Positions 1 to 11,100 of a stretch of DNA of 64,000 nt are shown here, in pieces. Source of the DNA: Haematococcus lacustris (lineage: Eukaryota; Chlorophyta; Chlorophyceae; Chlamydomonadales; Haematococcaceae); assembly GCA_030144725.1 (NCBI GenBank), contig JASKMD010000012.1, positions 910,366-974,365 of the forward strand, in the 5' to 3' direction. Below the pieces are notes generated by a model, which saw only the letters and a program-made list of their open reading frames with translations, searched no databases and was not told where the DNA came from. Numbering within the stretch: position 1 is the first letter of the stretch; every line of letters starts with the position of its first letter. The position numbers and the translations under genes were made by a program.

Positions 1-66
1 ACAGAGAAGCAGCATTGGTATGATCTCAGAGCAGCTGAGTCAGCAGGCCTTCACCTCCCAGCGAGC

Positions 67-3000
67 ATGCAAGCAAGTGCAGGCCTTGGTGACCAACGCA
101 GCTCCTACAGTCGGCTGGCCATCTTTCGCCAGCTGTCAGGACGGCACAGCAGCAGCAGCAACACCCAACCCCGCACATCAGCCTTAGTTCACCAGCCAGT
201 GCAAGGGGTGGCTAGGGCTGGCCAAGGCTGCCCCACATCCCACTGGTCGCCTGCTCCACAGCCAGTCAACCAACAAGCTGGAAGGGTGCCGCCAGTCCAG
301 TCAGGAGCATGGCACATCCTGACACCCAGCTATCCCTCCCTTGCCACCACCACCACCACCACCACAGCAGCAGCTACACCCTCCCCAGCCGGCCCTACTG
401 CTGCCCTCGCCACAACGCAGCCACTGGGCCGCCCAGCCGCCCCCTACTCCACCCTGCAGCCATGTTGCCCCCCAGCTGCACCCGGGCCGCACCCCTCCAC
501 CACTGCGCTGGCTGCCAGCCTGCCCCGCTCCGGCCTGCCTCTGCTCAGAGCCCTGGCGCTGTCTGGCTCTGACCTGTGGCTGCCTGCCCAGGCCAGCCCT
601 GCACTGCTCACCGCACCCCCTCCAGCCCCCAGCCACCTGCCCAGCACCTCACAAGCCAGTGGCAGCAGCTGGAGCAACAGGGATAGCGTGCACTCCACCC
701 GCTCCTTGTCAGTGATAACAGCCTTAGGCAACGGCATGCAGGGGTTGGGGCAGGCCTGCAGCAGCCGCAGCAGCCAGGGCAGTCAGCAGCGCCTCAGCAG
801 CACCCTAGCCTCCCCCAAGGCTGTCCCCGCCAGCCTATCACGCTCCAGCTCTAATGCCAGTGCTGGGACTTTGGCTGGCGCTGGCATGGAGGCCCTTGCA
901 GTCAGGGGTGTTGCCGGCACTGCTGCTGCCGCTACAATAGCCTCCACCACCTCCGCTGCCGCTACCTGCACCACTGCTGCTGTTCCGGCTACCGCTGCTG
1001 CTGCTGCTGCTACCATGGACCCCAGTGAACCCACTCCAAGCACTCCGTGTTCAGCTGCCAGCTCTGCAGCCCCCAGTCTGGCCCCTGCACCCTCACCCGA
1101 CACACACCAGGGCTGTGCTGCTGGTGGCAGCTCTGCGGACCAGCTCAAGGCAGCAGCAGCTGTCTGGGTGTTGAGTGATGCTGTCACTACCACACTACTA
1201 CCTGCCCCTGAGGCCCCTGCCCCTGAGGCCCCCATGCAGGCAGCCCCTTGTGCAACCCCCCATCAACTACCTCCACAAGAGACCTACCCACCAGCAAGCT
1301 CTGCCCTGACCAATACACCTCACCTCCACCCAGCAGTAGCTCTAGAGCCGCCCCACAGCCTCCCCCAAGCTGTGACTGCCTTCCCTCCTGCCCAGCCCCT
1401 CCTCTCCCCTGACCCTGACCCCGTCCCGCTCCCCTGCACGCTCGTGCCTCATGCCACCCACCAGCTTGCCACAGCGATAGCTGGGACGCTACACAGGACC
1501 CCCCCGCTCCTGTCCTTGCAGCCAGCCTGCCTGCCTGCCCTCCTGTGCCACACTCAGCAAAGCAGCAGCCAGCAGGGCAGCCAGGATGGGGCTGCCTGGC
1601 CATTATGCCCCAGGGTCCCACAGCCGGCCCCTGCCTCTCACTCTGACCTCACTCTACAGTCATGCAGCCAGGACATGGTCCCCTCTCAGCCTCCCTCCTC
1701 AGCCCCGTCACTTCCACCCCTTGCCTGCACCTCCCCACCTGGCCAAACACGCTCACACTCCAGTGGCTCAGCAGGGGGGACTGCGTGTTTGCCGCACTGC
1801 TTGCCAGACCAACAGCACAGCAGCAGCAGCAGCAACAGCAGCGACTATGCAGTGGCTGGGTCAGGCACCGTCACTGGCACGGCAGAAACAGCCGCAGACA
1901 CAACAGCAGGGGCGACGGCAGGGGCAGCCAGCAACGCACTGGTGCAGGGTCAACGGCCCTGCTGCTGCTCCCCCCCACTGATCACTCCCAGTCACACCCC
2001 TCCCCTGCAAGCCAGGGGCGGTAGCCTGGAGCAGGGTATTTCAGCACAGCAACTCCTCGAACATCAGCAGGAGCAGCAGCAGCAAGTGAAACCGCACGGC
2101 CAGCTGCACCAGCGGCAGCAAGAGCATGACCTGCAGCAGCAGCAGCAGCAGGGGGAGGAGGGGGCCCCACCAGATGGACTGCTCCCACTGAGACCCTGCG
2201 GCAGGGGGGCTGGACAAAGCCCTGGCCCTGGCCTTGGCAATGCCACCACCGCTGTGCCCATGTCCACCCTCCCCCTGCCCTGTGCCCCCAACACATCAGC
2301 TGCTCAGGAGAGCACCCACTCCCCCGCAGCTCCACATGCCGCGGCAGCCTTCACCCACCCCTCCACCCACCCCTCCACCCACCCCTCCACCCACCCCTCC
2401 ACCCACCCCTCCACCCACCCCTCCACCCACCCCTCCACCCACCCCTCCACCCACCCCTCCACCCACCCCTCCACCCACCCCTCCACCCACCCCTCCACCC
2501 ACCCCTCCACCCACCCCTCCACCCACCCCTCCACCCACCCCTCCACCCACCCCTCCACCCACCCCTCCACCCACCCCTCCACCCACCCCTCCACCCACTC
2601 CTCCACCCACCCCTCCACCCACCCACCCCACCTGCCCATCACCACAGCCACCCCCCTCCTGCCAGCCTTGGTGCCAGAACAGGCAACAACAAGCAGCTAT
2701 GCAAAGCTGAGCCATAGCAGCAGCTGGCAGCCTGACCAGCAGCTGCCCCCTGTGTCCCCCCACCACCCTGGGCCCCACCACCCTGCCGGCCTGCCCAGTG
2801 TGCACAGCCGCCGCCGCAACAGCAGCAGTTGCAGCAGCCGCCGCTGCAGCAGCAGCAGCAGCGGCAGTAGCAGCGGAGGGGGAGGGCCAGGCCCAGCCCC
2901 AGCAAGCCAGCTGTCCCTGTGCAGCCTGGCAGCCTCTGCAGCCGCAGCCCACAGCCCAGCCTGGGGAACTGAGGGCCAGGGGCAGCAGGGCTGTCTGCGT

Positions 3001-3858
3001 CTGCCCAGCCTGCTGCTGGCCCCCCCTGAGCAGCACCCAGGGGGTGGGGTCGGGGGCCTAGGGGAGCAGCAGGGTGGAGCAGGCAGCCGCCCTGCTGTGG
3101 GTGCTACTGGCTCCAGGGGGAGGGGGAATGGCAGTGTGAACAGGAGTGAGAGGGAGGGGGAGGGGGAGGCCAACAAAACTTATCCAACAAGGAACAACAT
3201 GTTGGACCAGCCAGTGCAAGGGGTGGGTAGGGCTGGCCAAGGCTGCCCCACATGGGGGGTCCAGGCCATGGCACTCGTCAACCAAGTGGGCAACCCCTGG
3301 GGCGCCCTGACCAGCGCACCTGCACCGGGGAGTCCCGGCACCCACAGCAGCAGCAGCAGCAGCAGCAGCCCCCAGGCAGCCCCGCCGCCCCCTACCCAGA
3401 CCCCCAGCCACGCCCCTCCCATGGCACCTGAGGACCATGTTGCCATACCAGGGCTTCCTGTGCCGGACCACAGCAGCTCAAGGCCATGCAACCACCCAGC
3501 CATCATGACTGCAGCTCAGGACAGTGATCCAGAGCAGACTAGGCGGACTGATGGCGCCACCACCACCTGCCCTACCCTGCCTGTCCCCTCCTCCACCAAG
3601 CGTCGGCGCCGGCAGCGGGCTGGCAAGAAAGGGGCGCATCCCGCCCCCTCCGCCGCCGCCCCACCAGCCCCCACAACCTCCCCCCAGCGGCTAGCGGCCG
3701 GCGGGGTGGGTGACATCGGCGCCATGAGCTTGCATGGGGCTGGACTCAGGGCAGTCCCCCTCCCCCTCAGCCGCCCTGACCCTATGGGAAGGTGCCCGGA
3801 GCAGGGGGGAGGCAGGGTGGCAGAGGGGGCTGCGCGGCACAGGATGCCAGGCAGGTGA
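67..3858 (+). CDS. Low-complexity Ser/Pro/Ala/Gln-rich open frame, unrecognised
   Basis: A continuous frame of 1263 codons from the first ATG; the same frame stays open to the window edge, so the true start may lie outside. I recognise no domain. Composition is dominated by Ser, Pro, Ala, Thr, His and Gln runs, with a short basic stretch (KRRRRQRAGKKG, near residue 1178) that could be a nuclear signal. Residues about 762-850 are a (HPST)n-type repeat encoded by a 12-bp minisatellite. A short phrase (QPVQGV.RAGQGCPT) occurs near both ends, at about 190-240 and 3205-3250. Two other frames are also open across the minisatellite, so length alone is weak evidence of coding. It could be a large regulatory-protein exon upstream of the exons at 4978-6190, or non-coding repetitive DNA. 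The end is a TGA. Confidence 0.4.
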   Translation: MQASAGLGDQRSSYSRLAIFRQLSGRHSSSSNTQPRTSALVHQPVQGVARAGQGCPTSHWSPAPQPVNQQAGRVPPVQSGAWHILTPSYPSLATTTTTTTAAATPSPAGPTAALATTQPLGRPAAPYSTLQPCCPPAAPGPHPSTTALAASLPRSGLPLLRALALSGSDLWLPAQASPALLTAPPPAPSHLPSTSQASGSSWSNRDSVHSTRSLSVITALGNGMQGLGQACSSRSSQGSQQRLSSTLASPKAVPASLSRSSSNASAGTLAGAGMEALAVRGVAGTAAAATIASTTSAAATCTTAAVPATAAAAAATMDPSEPTPSTPCSAASSAAPSLAPAPSPDTHQGCAAGGSSADQLKAAAAVWVLSDAVTTTLLPAPEAPAPEAPMQAAPCATPHQLPPQETYPPASSALTNTPHLHPAVALEPPHSLPQAVTAFPPAQPLLSPDPDPVPLPCTLVPHATHQLATAIAGTLHRTPPLLSLQPACLPALLCHTQQSSSQQGSQDGAAWPLCPRVPQPAPASHSDLTLQSCSQDMVPSQPPSSAPSLPPLACTSPPGQTRSHSSGSAGGTACLPHCLPDQQHSSSSSNSSDYAVAGSGTVTGTAETAADTTAGATAGAASNALVQGQRPCCCSPPLITPSHTPPLQARGGSLEQGISAQQLLEHQQEQQQQVKPHGQLHQRQQEHDLQQQQQQGEEGAPPDGLLPLRPCGRGAGQSPGPGLGNATTAVPMSTLPLPCAPNTSAAQESTHSPAAPHAAAAFTHPSTHPSTHPSTHPSTHPSTHPSTHPSTHPSTHPSTHPSTHPSTHPSTHPSTHPSTHPSTHPSTHPSTHPSTHPSTHPSTHSSTHPSTHPPHLPITTATPLLPALVPEQATTSSYAKLSHSSSWQPDQQLPPVSPHHPGPHHPAGLPSVHSRRRNSSSCSSRRCSSSSSGSSSGGGGPGPAPASQLSLCSLAASAAAAHSPAWGTEGQGQQGCLRLPSLLLAPPEQHPGGGVGGLGEQQGGAGSRPAVGATGSRGRGNGSVNRSEREGEGEANKTYPTRNNMLDQPVQGVGRAGQGCPTWGVQAMALVNQVGNPWGALTSAPAPGSPGTHSSSSSSSSPQAAPPPPTQTPSHAPPMAPEDHVAIPGLPVPDHSSSRPCNHPAIMTAAQDSDPEQTRRTDGATTTCPTLPVPSSTKRRRRQRAGKKGAHPAPSAAAPPAPTTSPQRLAAGGVGDIGAMSLHGAGLRAVPLPLSRPDPMGRCPEQGGGRVAEGAARHRMPGR
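2352..2630. repeat. 12-bp minisatellite (CACCCCTCCACC-type), about 23 units
   Basis: Near-perfect tandem copies of a 12-bp unit with one CACTCC variant near the right end. The length is a multiple of three, so all frames stay open: HPST on the + strand, PPPT in another frame and Gly/Trp/Val repeats on the - strand. Confidence 0.95.
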
Positions 3859-4765
3859 GCGGTGTGTGACCCAGGCGGGCGCTGCGGTGGGCGGAGCTCT
3901 GCCCTCCTGAGAGGTTAGAGCGCTGTAAGTGCTGGCAGGTGCTTGTTGTGCAGCTGGGAGATGTGCGGTGTAGTACTGCAGAATGGCGTATGTAAGCCAG
4001 CTGTGATGTAGGCAGCCCAAGCACCCACACTCAGGCTACACCTGTCAACTGCCTGGCATGGGTGTCAACTGTCAAGCACTTCATGTGCAGCCCTCTGGGG
4101 AGGTGTCATCCTCACTGCCTGGCCGCCTGGCCTGGCCCTGTTGATCTCAAAGAAACTGAAAAAGAACATGTCACCCTCCTGGCCCCTGACACGTGTGTTC
4201 TGGTTGGGTGTCGAACCCAGGTCCCTTGTTTCTACGCTGCCCGGCGCCAACCCCATGCCCCCGACTCAACCCAGCAACCTCCAACTGAACACCCTTTTAA
4301 CTGCCACAACCAACAACCTCCAAGCTCCAGCCATGTCTGCCTCCTTGCCTATGACCAGCAGGGGCGCCGCCACCTGGGGTGGTAGAGGCCATGAAGGGAC
4401 AGGGGATCAGCACCCGGTGCAGCTAGGTAAGCCACTCACCTTGAGTTGAGTGATGGGTATGGCGGCCAGGAGCGACTGCTGCAGGGCTGATGGAAGGTTT
4501 AATGGCAGGCCGAATGGCATGGCTGGTGGTAGGGCTGTTGGCAGGTCGGAGGTGGTGGGCTGGGTGGCAGCTCTGCTGCAGTGCAGCAGGCTGTTGCTGC
4601 AGCACAGCGTGAGCAGGACAGGGGTCCAGCCTGGCCTTGAGAGTGGTGCGGGCGGCATGGAAAAGGCTCAGGCAATAGCTCTGAGCATTGGAGGTGGTGG
4701 TCCGTGTCCCTCACGATCAGCAGTGTGGTAGTCGTGTGCCAGGGAAGGGCTGCACCACCGACCAC

Positions 4766-4950
4766 CTGCTGCTGCTGCTACTGCCCCTGCTACTGCGATG
4801 GTAGCTACTGCTGCCACCGCTGCCACCGCTGCTGCCCCTCCTGCTGCTGCTGCCCCTGCTGCTGCTACTGCACAGGCTGCTGTTGTTGCTGCTGCTGCTG
4901 CTGCCCCTGCTGCTGCTGCTGCGACGGCTGCTGCTGCTGCTGCTGCTGTC
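4766..4950. repeat. CTG/TGC triplet-rich tract
   Basis: Interrupted CTG/TGC triplets over about 185 bp, immediately 5' of a probable splice acceptor. Translations of it (Cys-rich, Leu-rich or Ser-rich) are artefacts of the repeat. Confidence 0.85.
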
Positions 4951-4977
4951 CGCAGGGGTGCTGGGTCCTGACCCCAG

Positions 4978-5945
4978 GGAGGAGGCAGTGCGGCGCACCC
5001 AGCTGCGTGTGGAAGCGTACCGCCAGGTCAAGGTGGGATTGGCCAGGCTGGGTGCAGCTGCAGGAGGGGGAGAGGGCGAGGGAGGGTAGCAGGAGTGGGA
5101 GGGTGGTGACAGGGGGAAAGAGCGGGAGGGTGGGGGCAAAGGAAGGGGTGGGAAGGCAGAGGGTGGGAGGATAGGGGGCAGGGAGGACACGAGGGGCATG
5201 GGTAGGGCTGAGTAGGAAGTGGAGGAAAGTCGGGAAAGGAGAAGTAGAGGAGAAATTGAGAAGAGAAGGAGGGAAGAATAAGGCTGCCCACTAGGGAGGT
5301 ATGTTGTCAGCCGTCAGAGTATTTTAGTTGTAAGGCAGCGATTGAGATGTTGTTGTTGTCAGTGCTGAGCCTGGCTGTACGGCATTACTCGTAAGATGCC
5401 AGTAGCCAAAGCCATAGCCACTGCCAGCCATGGGCCTGGGCTGCAGGCTGAGACCGCAGCTCAAGCCGCGCTGGCGGATGCTGCGAGGAAGCAGGCGGCA
5501 GCTGAGGCGCGTCAAGCAGTGAAGGCCGTGAAAGAGCGCAAACGCGCTGAGATCTACGCCATCAACGCCGTGCTCAAGCTGTAAGTGGGCTGCTGCGCAT
5601 GCATGTGGCACGCCATTGCATTTCCACTCTCTTACCCAGCTCAGCTACAGCCCGCATGCGGTCTCCCAGGAGTTGCTGACAGCACATCCATGCAGCTTAA
5701 CCGCTATCCCCAACACATACTTTATTGGCCCTGTGTGCTACAACATGCAGAGCCTGGTCAAAGCAAGCACGTGTCTGCAGCTCACCGCAGCTGCATCCCT
5801 GCCACCATCCTCAATGACACTTTGCAGCTGCACATGGAACCAATGCCACACCAGCACCACCATGCCCTTTACGGCATTGGCCTGGTAGCCAAAGCCTGGT
5901 GCCGCACTCGTCATAAACGTGCCTTGCAGCCATTCAGACATTGGG

Positions 5946-6010
<65 letters not shown>

Positions 6011-6190
6011 GAAGTTTGGTACAGCTGCTGAGCCTGCTTGCTTGCTTGCCTTGTGTGCTCCAGGTCAGACCTGGCCCGGGCGCAGCAGCTGCTGGCAGCG
6101 GCAGGGGGACAGGGCAGCCCCGAGGAGGAGGGCAGCAGGCCAGGCACTGCTGGCAGCGACAGGGGGACTCTGGCCGTGCATGGGGTTTGA
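4978..6190 (+). CDS. 3' exons of an unrecognised coiled-coil protein
   Basis: Three phase-compatible exons can be joined: 4978-5026 (acceptor CCCAG, donor GTCAAG), 5447-5580 (acceptor CTGCAG, donor GTAAGT) and 6064-6190 (acceptor CTCCAG, ending TGA). The product reads as an Ala/Lys/Arg/Gln-rich helix (EEAVRRTQLRVEAYRQ, then AARKQAAAEARQ and KERKRAEIYAINAVLKL) followed by a polar tail. The middle exon is a convincing amphipathic coiled coil. I do not recognise the family; coiled-coil proteins of this style are common in algal cilia, but that is only a guess. Upstream exons were not resolved because of the CTG tract; the long frame at 67-3858 could belong to the same gene. The second intron holds a 68-bp GTT microsatellite. 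Confidence 0.5.
5944..6011. repeat. (GTT)n microsatellite
   Basis: About 22 uninterrupted GTT triplets inside an intron, about 50 nt before the last exon of the coiled-coil gene. It reads as poly-Val, poly-Leu or poly-Gln in spurious frames. Confidence 0.97.
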
Positions 6191-8118
6191 GGGTTGAAGC
6201 TTCAACCTGGCCACTCAGCCGCATAGTGAGACCCTACAGGTTGTGCAGGCAGCATGCATGAGTAAGCTGATGAGCAAGCCTGGCAGACCAGATGAGCTGA
6301 ATGAGCCTGACAAGCCTGATTGGGCATACCTGCATGTTCAAGGGTTGCACACCCACAGAGAAGCAGTAAGCCTGAGCCCGACCCTCTCCAACCACAGCAG
6401 CCACTAGCATCACGACATGGTGGTCAAGGAGTGACGGAGTGTGAGGTGTGGCCACAGCCCCCGGTGTCAGATGTGGCTGCAGGGGCAGGACTACGGGGCA
6501 ACCCTTGCCCTCAGCCAGCCATGCCTGTTGTGATTGGGGGCACCCCACAGCACCCAGTCTGGGTCCTCTGCCATGCCTGGAGTCTCCACTTGTTTAGGCT
6601 AGCTCGCTGGGAGGACGCCAGGAGGCCGCATGGTTCTGGCACACCCCATTTCACTCATTGACTGCTAGGCCAACAGCCTGCTCTGATGCCTGGAAGCAGC
6701 AGGGCATCTAATGCAGCACGGCATCTAATGCAGCGCGACTGCTTGCTAGCAGCACAATGCCAGGGCTTGCATGGTCACAGTAGCACACACCCATGGCCTG
6801 CGCCTGGCATGGTGTTCACTGCATGTGTTCAATAATGCATGCAGTGGACATAATGCCAGTGTTCAATAATGAAGGGTGTCAGGGGTTGTACAACACGCTG
6901 TAGTGTACGGACATGCTGGCTGTGCCTGGCCCCCTGCAAATACTCACCGCTTGCATTTGCCATGCATGTTCCTAGCAACCCCATGCAGGTGAGTCCTGTG
7001 TAGACGCTGCAATGTAAAGCCAGACTCATGCCGAGAGTGCATGTATGCGCATTTTTGTATGCAATGTTTATGCCATGGCTGCATGCATGGGCCAAAGCTG
7101 GTGGTCCTTCTATTCTTCGCTATAGCTGCCTGCTCAAGTGCATTGTGAGCATGAGTGCTGAGTTGTGGTGTGTGAGGCTGGCGGTTAAATTGTCATGATG
7201 GTCTGAGATCAGACGCCTGCTTTCAACATGATGAAAACAATGCCATGTAATAGATCGATATGCCTGTGCTCCTCGCATGCATCCCGTGGCCGCTGCCACC
7301 ATGCTACGCACACACGAACGCACACTCACCTCTGGCATCTCTTGCCAGGCTGGCTCCGGCTGTGCTGCCTGTCCACCTGAAACAGGTCACGTCGCCCACA
7401 ACTCCCTCTACACTGATCATTCGTGACGCACGCACCGCTAGGCTCGCCTTAACGACCACACATACATTGTATGACAGATGATGGATATTTCTGCATCTCT
7501 GTATCCCTATTCCCCTGCGCTGCCCCCCTGCAGCCCCGTTCAGGGCACTAGGCGGCTCAGCCCTGGTGCAGCCTGCCCCCCTGGCCCCCTGGTGCCCCCC
7601 CAGGTGCCCCCCCTGGCCCCCCCTAGGGCCCACCCTCAGGCCCCAGCCCCTCCAGGCTCTTCAGTTGGGCGTTGTAGCTGACCACCAGGTTGCCGAGGAT
7701 CTGCAGCCACACAGCACACACCCTCCCGGCAGCTGGAGACCCCCAACACTGGAGACCCCCAACACTTCACAGCAGTAAGAGACCGGTGTGTGTCCCTAAT
7801 CTAGGAGTCGCCTCCTATTCGCTAGAGCCCTACCCTCGCACACACATCCCCTTTGTAAGAGCTGGGTGCAATTACATGCTCCCAGCAGGCTGACCCATCA
7901 GTATTAGCTTCTGATGCTGCCCAGCATCCCCACCTTTGTGCCGCCTGCACTTGCAACCTTGTTCTAGCAGGCTTAAGCAGCAACAACAGCTGCTGCTACT
8001 GCCTAGCAGCCCCAACCCCTTGCTGCCTGCACCTGCTGGGTGCTATTACATGCTCCCAGCAGGCTGAACCAGTAGTAACTGCAGCATCTATTGCCTAGCA
8101 GCCCCACCTCCCATCGTT
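6191..8118. other. Intergenic, no gene supported
   Basis: No coding frame with splice support was seen. The stretch holds a dispersed repeat (6703-6835) and, at about 7485-7850, a segment resembling 39925-40080. The resemblance includes a 'tccctaatctagg' phrase, a 'gctagagccctacc' phrase and a run of CACACAC. A Pro-rich open frame at 7566-7680 is low-complexity. Confidence 0.5.
6703..6835. repeat. Dispersed repeat, copy 1 of 2
   Basis: About 120 bp closely match 31451-31575 in the same orientation. Shared phrases include 'gactgcttgctagcagcaca', 'atgccagggcttgcatgg' and 'tggcatggtgttcactgcat'. No coding content or terminal repeats were seen. Confidence 0.85.
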
Positions 8119-11100
8119 TTGTCTTGTTCGACCAAGCGTCACACGTCACCCCTTTTCGGTGGTTCAAAATCTCGTTCGGGCCCCACCTATAAGGGGCTAT
8201 CTGACCGTCTGATTTGCACACATGCATTTCCACACATGCAGTCGCCTAATTTGAGGCACCACCTAACGAACTTACCGAACGCTGATCTCCTCTTGACGCA
8301 CCAGGCCTGTATCTTAGCCATCCTCGCGCCTGTCATGATTCTAACCCGCATTGGGAAAAGCGGGGCAGTCAAGGTTAGGGCGGAGGCATCAAGCCATCGA
8401 GTCGTAGAGCCATCCCTGCAAGCCCGACAGGTGCTTGACAGACGGTCGACGCTCATCGGCATCGCATCTTGTGGGGTCGCTTCCGTGGTGCCAGGGCCGC
8501 GCAACGCCCTCGCCGCAGCTGACCTTCAGACAGTTGGCGCGTACCTGCCCCCAGCAGGTAGCACCTTCAGCGCTGTACATTGCTGACATGGCCAATGACT
8601 CGAGTTAGACAGTGCAACAGCCAGCCTCACATCTCCCCGTCCACCCTTTACTGCTGGCCAGCCCCTTGCCTGGCATGCATGCTGTACTACTAGTCTGCAG
8701 ATGGTCAAGGTAGGCACATGTAGCCTACTTTTTTTACCTTGACGCTGGTCTTCTCTAGCGGCGCCACACAACAGCCTGAGTGCCCACCAGTGCCCACTGG
8801 GCTAGCACTCTGCCCTGACAGCCACATGGTGTAATGGGTTTCAGGGGGGTGGGTGCAGCTGGGAGGGACTGTGTGAAGCAGATGTAGCTGGTGGCCTCAT
8901 CACCTGCAGCAGCCACCCTGAACATGCCCGTTGCTACTGGTGGTCCTGGGCTTTGGACTGACCAATCTTTGTTAACTCATTCTTACTATATATTCCACCC
9001 CTCCATAGCCCCATCTTTGTATTATATGTTAATCAATCTTTGTTGATGTACTTTATCATAGATCTCATTAAATGCTGACTGTGTCCACCACTCCATAGCA
9101 ACTGCCGCCGGATGATGAGCCAGTCCTCTCTCCTCCCTCACCACCTTGGAGTTGCCCCATGCCGTGCTGCATGGCAGGGGTTGGAGACTTTGTGCGCTTC
9201 ACCCCCGCCAAGGACAAGACGCCGGTGAGCTGCCCACCTCACTGAGTGACCCAGCGGTTAGCAGCCACACCCAGCACACCACCGCCCAGCAGCGGCCCAG
9301 CAGGGCTTCAGTACACCTGGACAACTCACTGGCTCACAATCCTGCACAGTCCAGCAACACAATCCTGCACAGTCTAGCAACAACGGATGGTTGAGACCAT
9401 GTCCACGACCGTGCGAGCAGCAGCCGCAGCGGCTTAGGGCAATTGCATAGCCAGGTCATGATGGCACCACATTGCACTGGACGAAGATGCCCGCGCAGCT
9501 CAGCTGAGCTAGGGTGGTGTGAGCCTACGGGCTGATGAGAGCACAGCCAGCTCAGGTCAGCTCAGGCAGCACAACTCCCCATGCGCCACAGCATTCATGT
9601 GGCACAGCTCTCAGGCATCACCGTTCCACCACTGAAGCTACGTTGTGAGGCCTGCTCCTCCTTACCGCACGCCTCACCTCCCCTAGATGGTGCACTGAGC
9701 CATCAACAGCACATATCGCCCCTATAACTAGGGGCTGTGTTGTCTGGAGTCCGGATTTGTTGTCCGGACCAATCACTAATTCCCTGTCCCCTCCCTCCTG
9801 TTGAAGGTGGGGCAACGGACATTGGCATGGACCACACACTCTCATGCAAGCCTTAGCTTAATCAGTACCGCGTGCACACATTACCGTGTTACAGAGTGCT
9901 GGGCCTTGGGTGTGCGGTCTTGCAGCTTCTTGAGGCTCAAGCCAGGGTACTCCTTGCCTAAAGCTGGTGCCGCTGCTCGGCCTGGCCAGCAGCACAGCTG
10001 CACTGGGGCCATGGGGCCTCCCCTGACCTGGGGAGGTTGATGGCTGAGGGCTGCAGCTGCAAGCTGGGTCCTCTGTAGCCTTTTGATGTGCCACAACAGT
10101 GCCAGTGGTGCTGCTATGTGCCCAGGCCAATGGCCCGGATTGTTCGGGCCAATCACTAGATTGCTTTTACCTACTTGGTTACTTTGTTGTCGTGTTGTTG
10201 TCCCACAGCAATGCTGGTAGTCGTCAATGCACCTAAACGCAGTGGAGCCCTGGCTGCTGCTGTCTGCCCACTGTGTGCCCATAGCCACTCTACCCTCCAT
10301 TACCCTACATAAGCGCAACCCTCCACATCAGCCCCAAGCTGCATTGACATGACCAGTAAGACCATGAGTCAGAGGAAACCTTGGTCGGGCTTCACCACCT
10401 TTAGCCGCACCCCTCTATGACCTATAGCCACAACCTTAGCCATGAGCTGCATGTGCACAAATGTTGAAGGCGTGGAGCGCATGGTGAGGCCATGAGTCAG
10501 GGGAGACCACGGTGGGGCTCATGCAAATCATACTAGAGAGGAGCAAGGTTGGAGACGGTTGGAGGTTGCTACTGCTGCTGCTACTTCTGCTGCCGCTGCC
10601 ACTGCTGCTGTTGGCAGAGTGTTGCTTCATGGCCAGCAAGTGATTGAAGCAGGCCAGGTCCCAGGAGGAAGCTCCTCCCTTGCATATATGCAAGTTTTGC
10701 CGTAGAACTCTGTTTCTTCTTGTTCTTCATGACCAGCTTGGCATCAGGGCGTGCTCGTCACAATTGGGCTGCGGATGTGACCCTGGCTGTTGCAGGCTGG
10801 CAATGGGCTGGTGGCCAGGGCCCAGGGTGGCCCTGGCAGTGTGCTGGCTGCCGCCCCCTGTCCTTGGGTCTGGCCAGCAAACTGGCTGCCCTTGCACATG
10901 CACACATGTGTAGCAAAGGGAGAGAGCGGTTGTTGCTGCTGCTGCTGCTGCTGCTGCTGCCGCTGCTGCTGTTGGTTTTGCTAGGGGCCCCATCACGCTG
11001 CCCGCTGCTCCCTTGTGGCCACACACTGGTGTCGCAGGCATTGCGAGCAGGGACCATCAAGCCCGACTCGCCCTACACCTTCATCCTGCCACCGGGCTTC

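Noticed and set aside
2296..3036. 246-codon Gly/Val-rich frame on the - strand
   Set aside because: It is the reverse translation of the 12-bp minisatellite and neighbouring low-complexity DNA.
4141..4260. tRNA-like T-loop strings (GGGTTCGACACCC type on the - strand here, and a similar one near 14725)
   Set aside because: No acceptor stem, D-arm or anticodon arm can be built around them. The one near 14725 lies inside the hAT element.
4704..5174. Cys-rich frame that could look like a metal-binding or toxin-like peptide
   Set aside because: It is a translation of the CTG/TGC triplet tract; cysteines have no spacing pattern and the frame continues into unrelated sequence.
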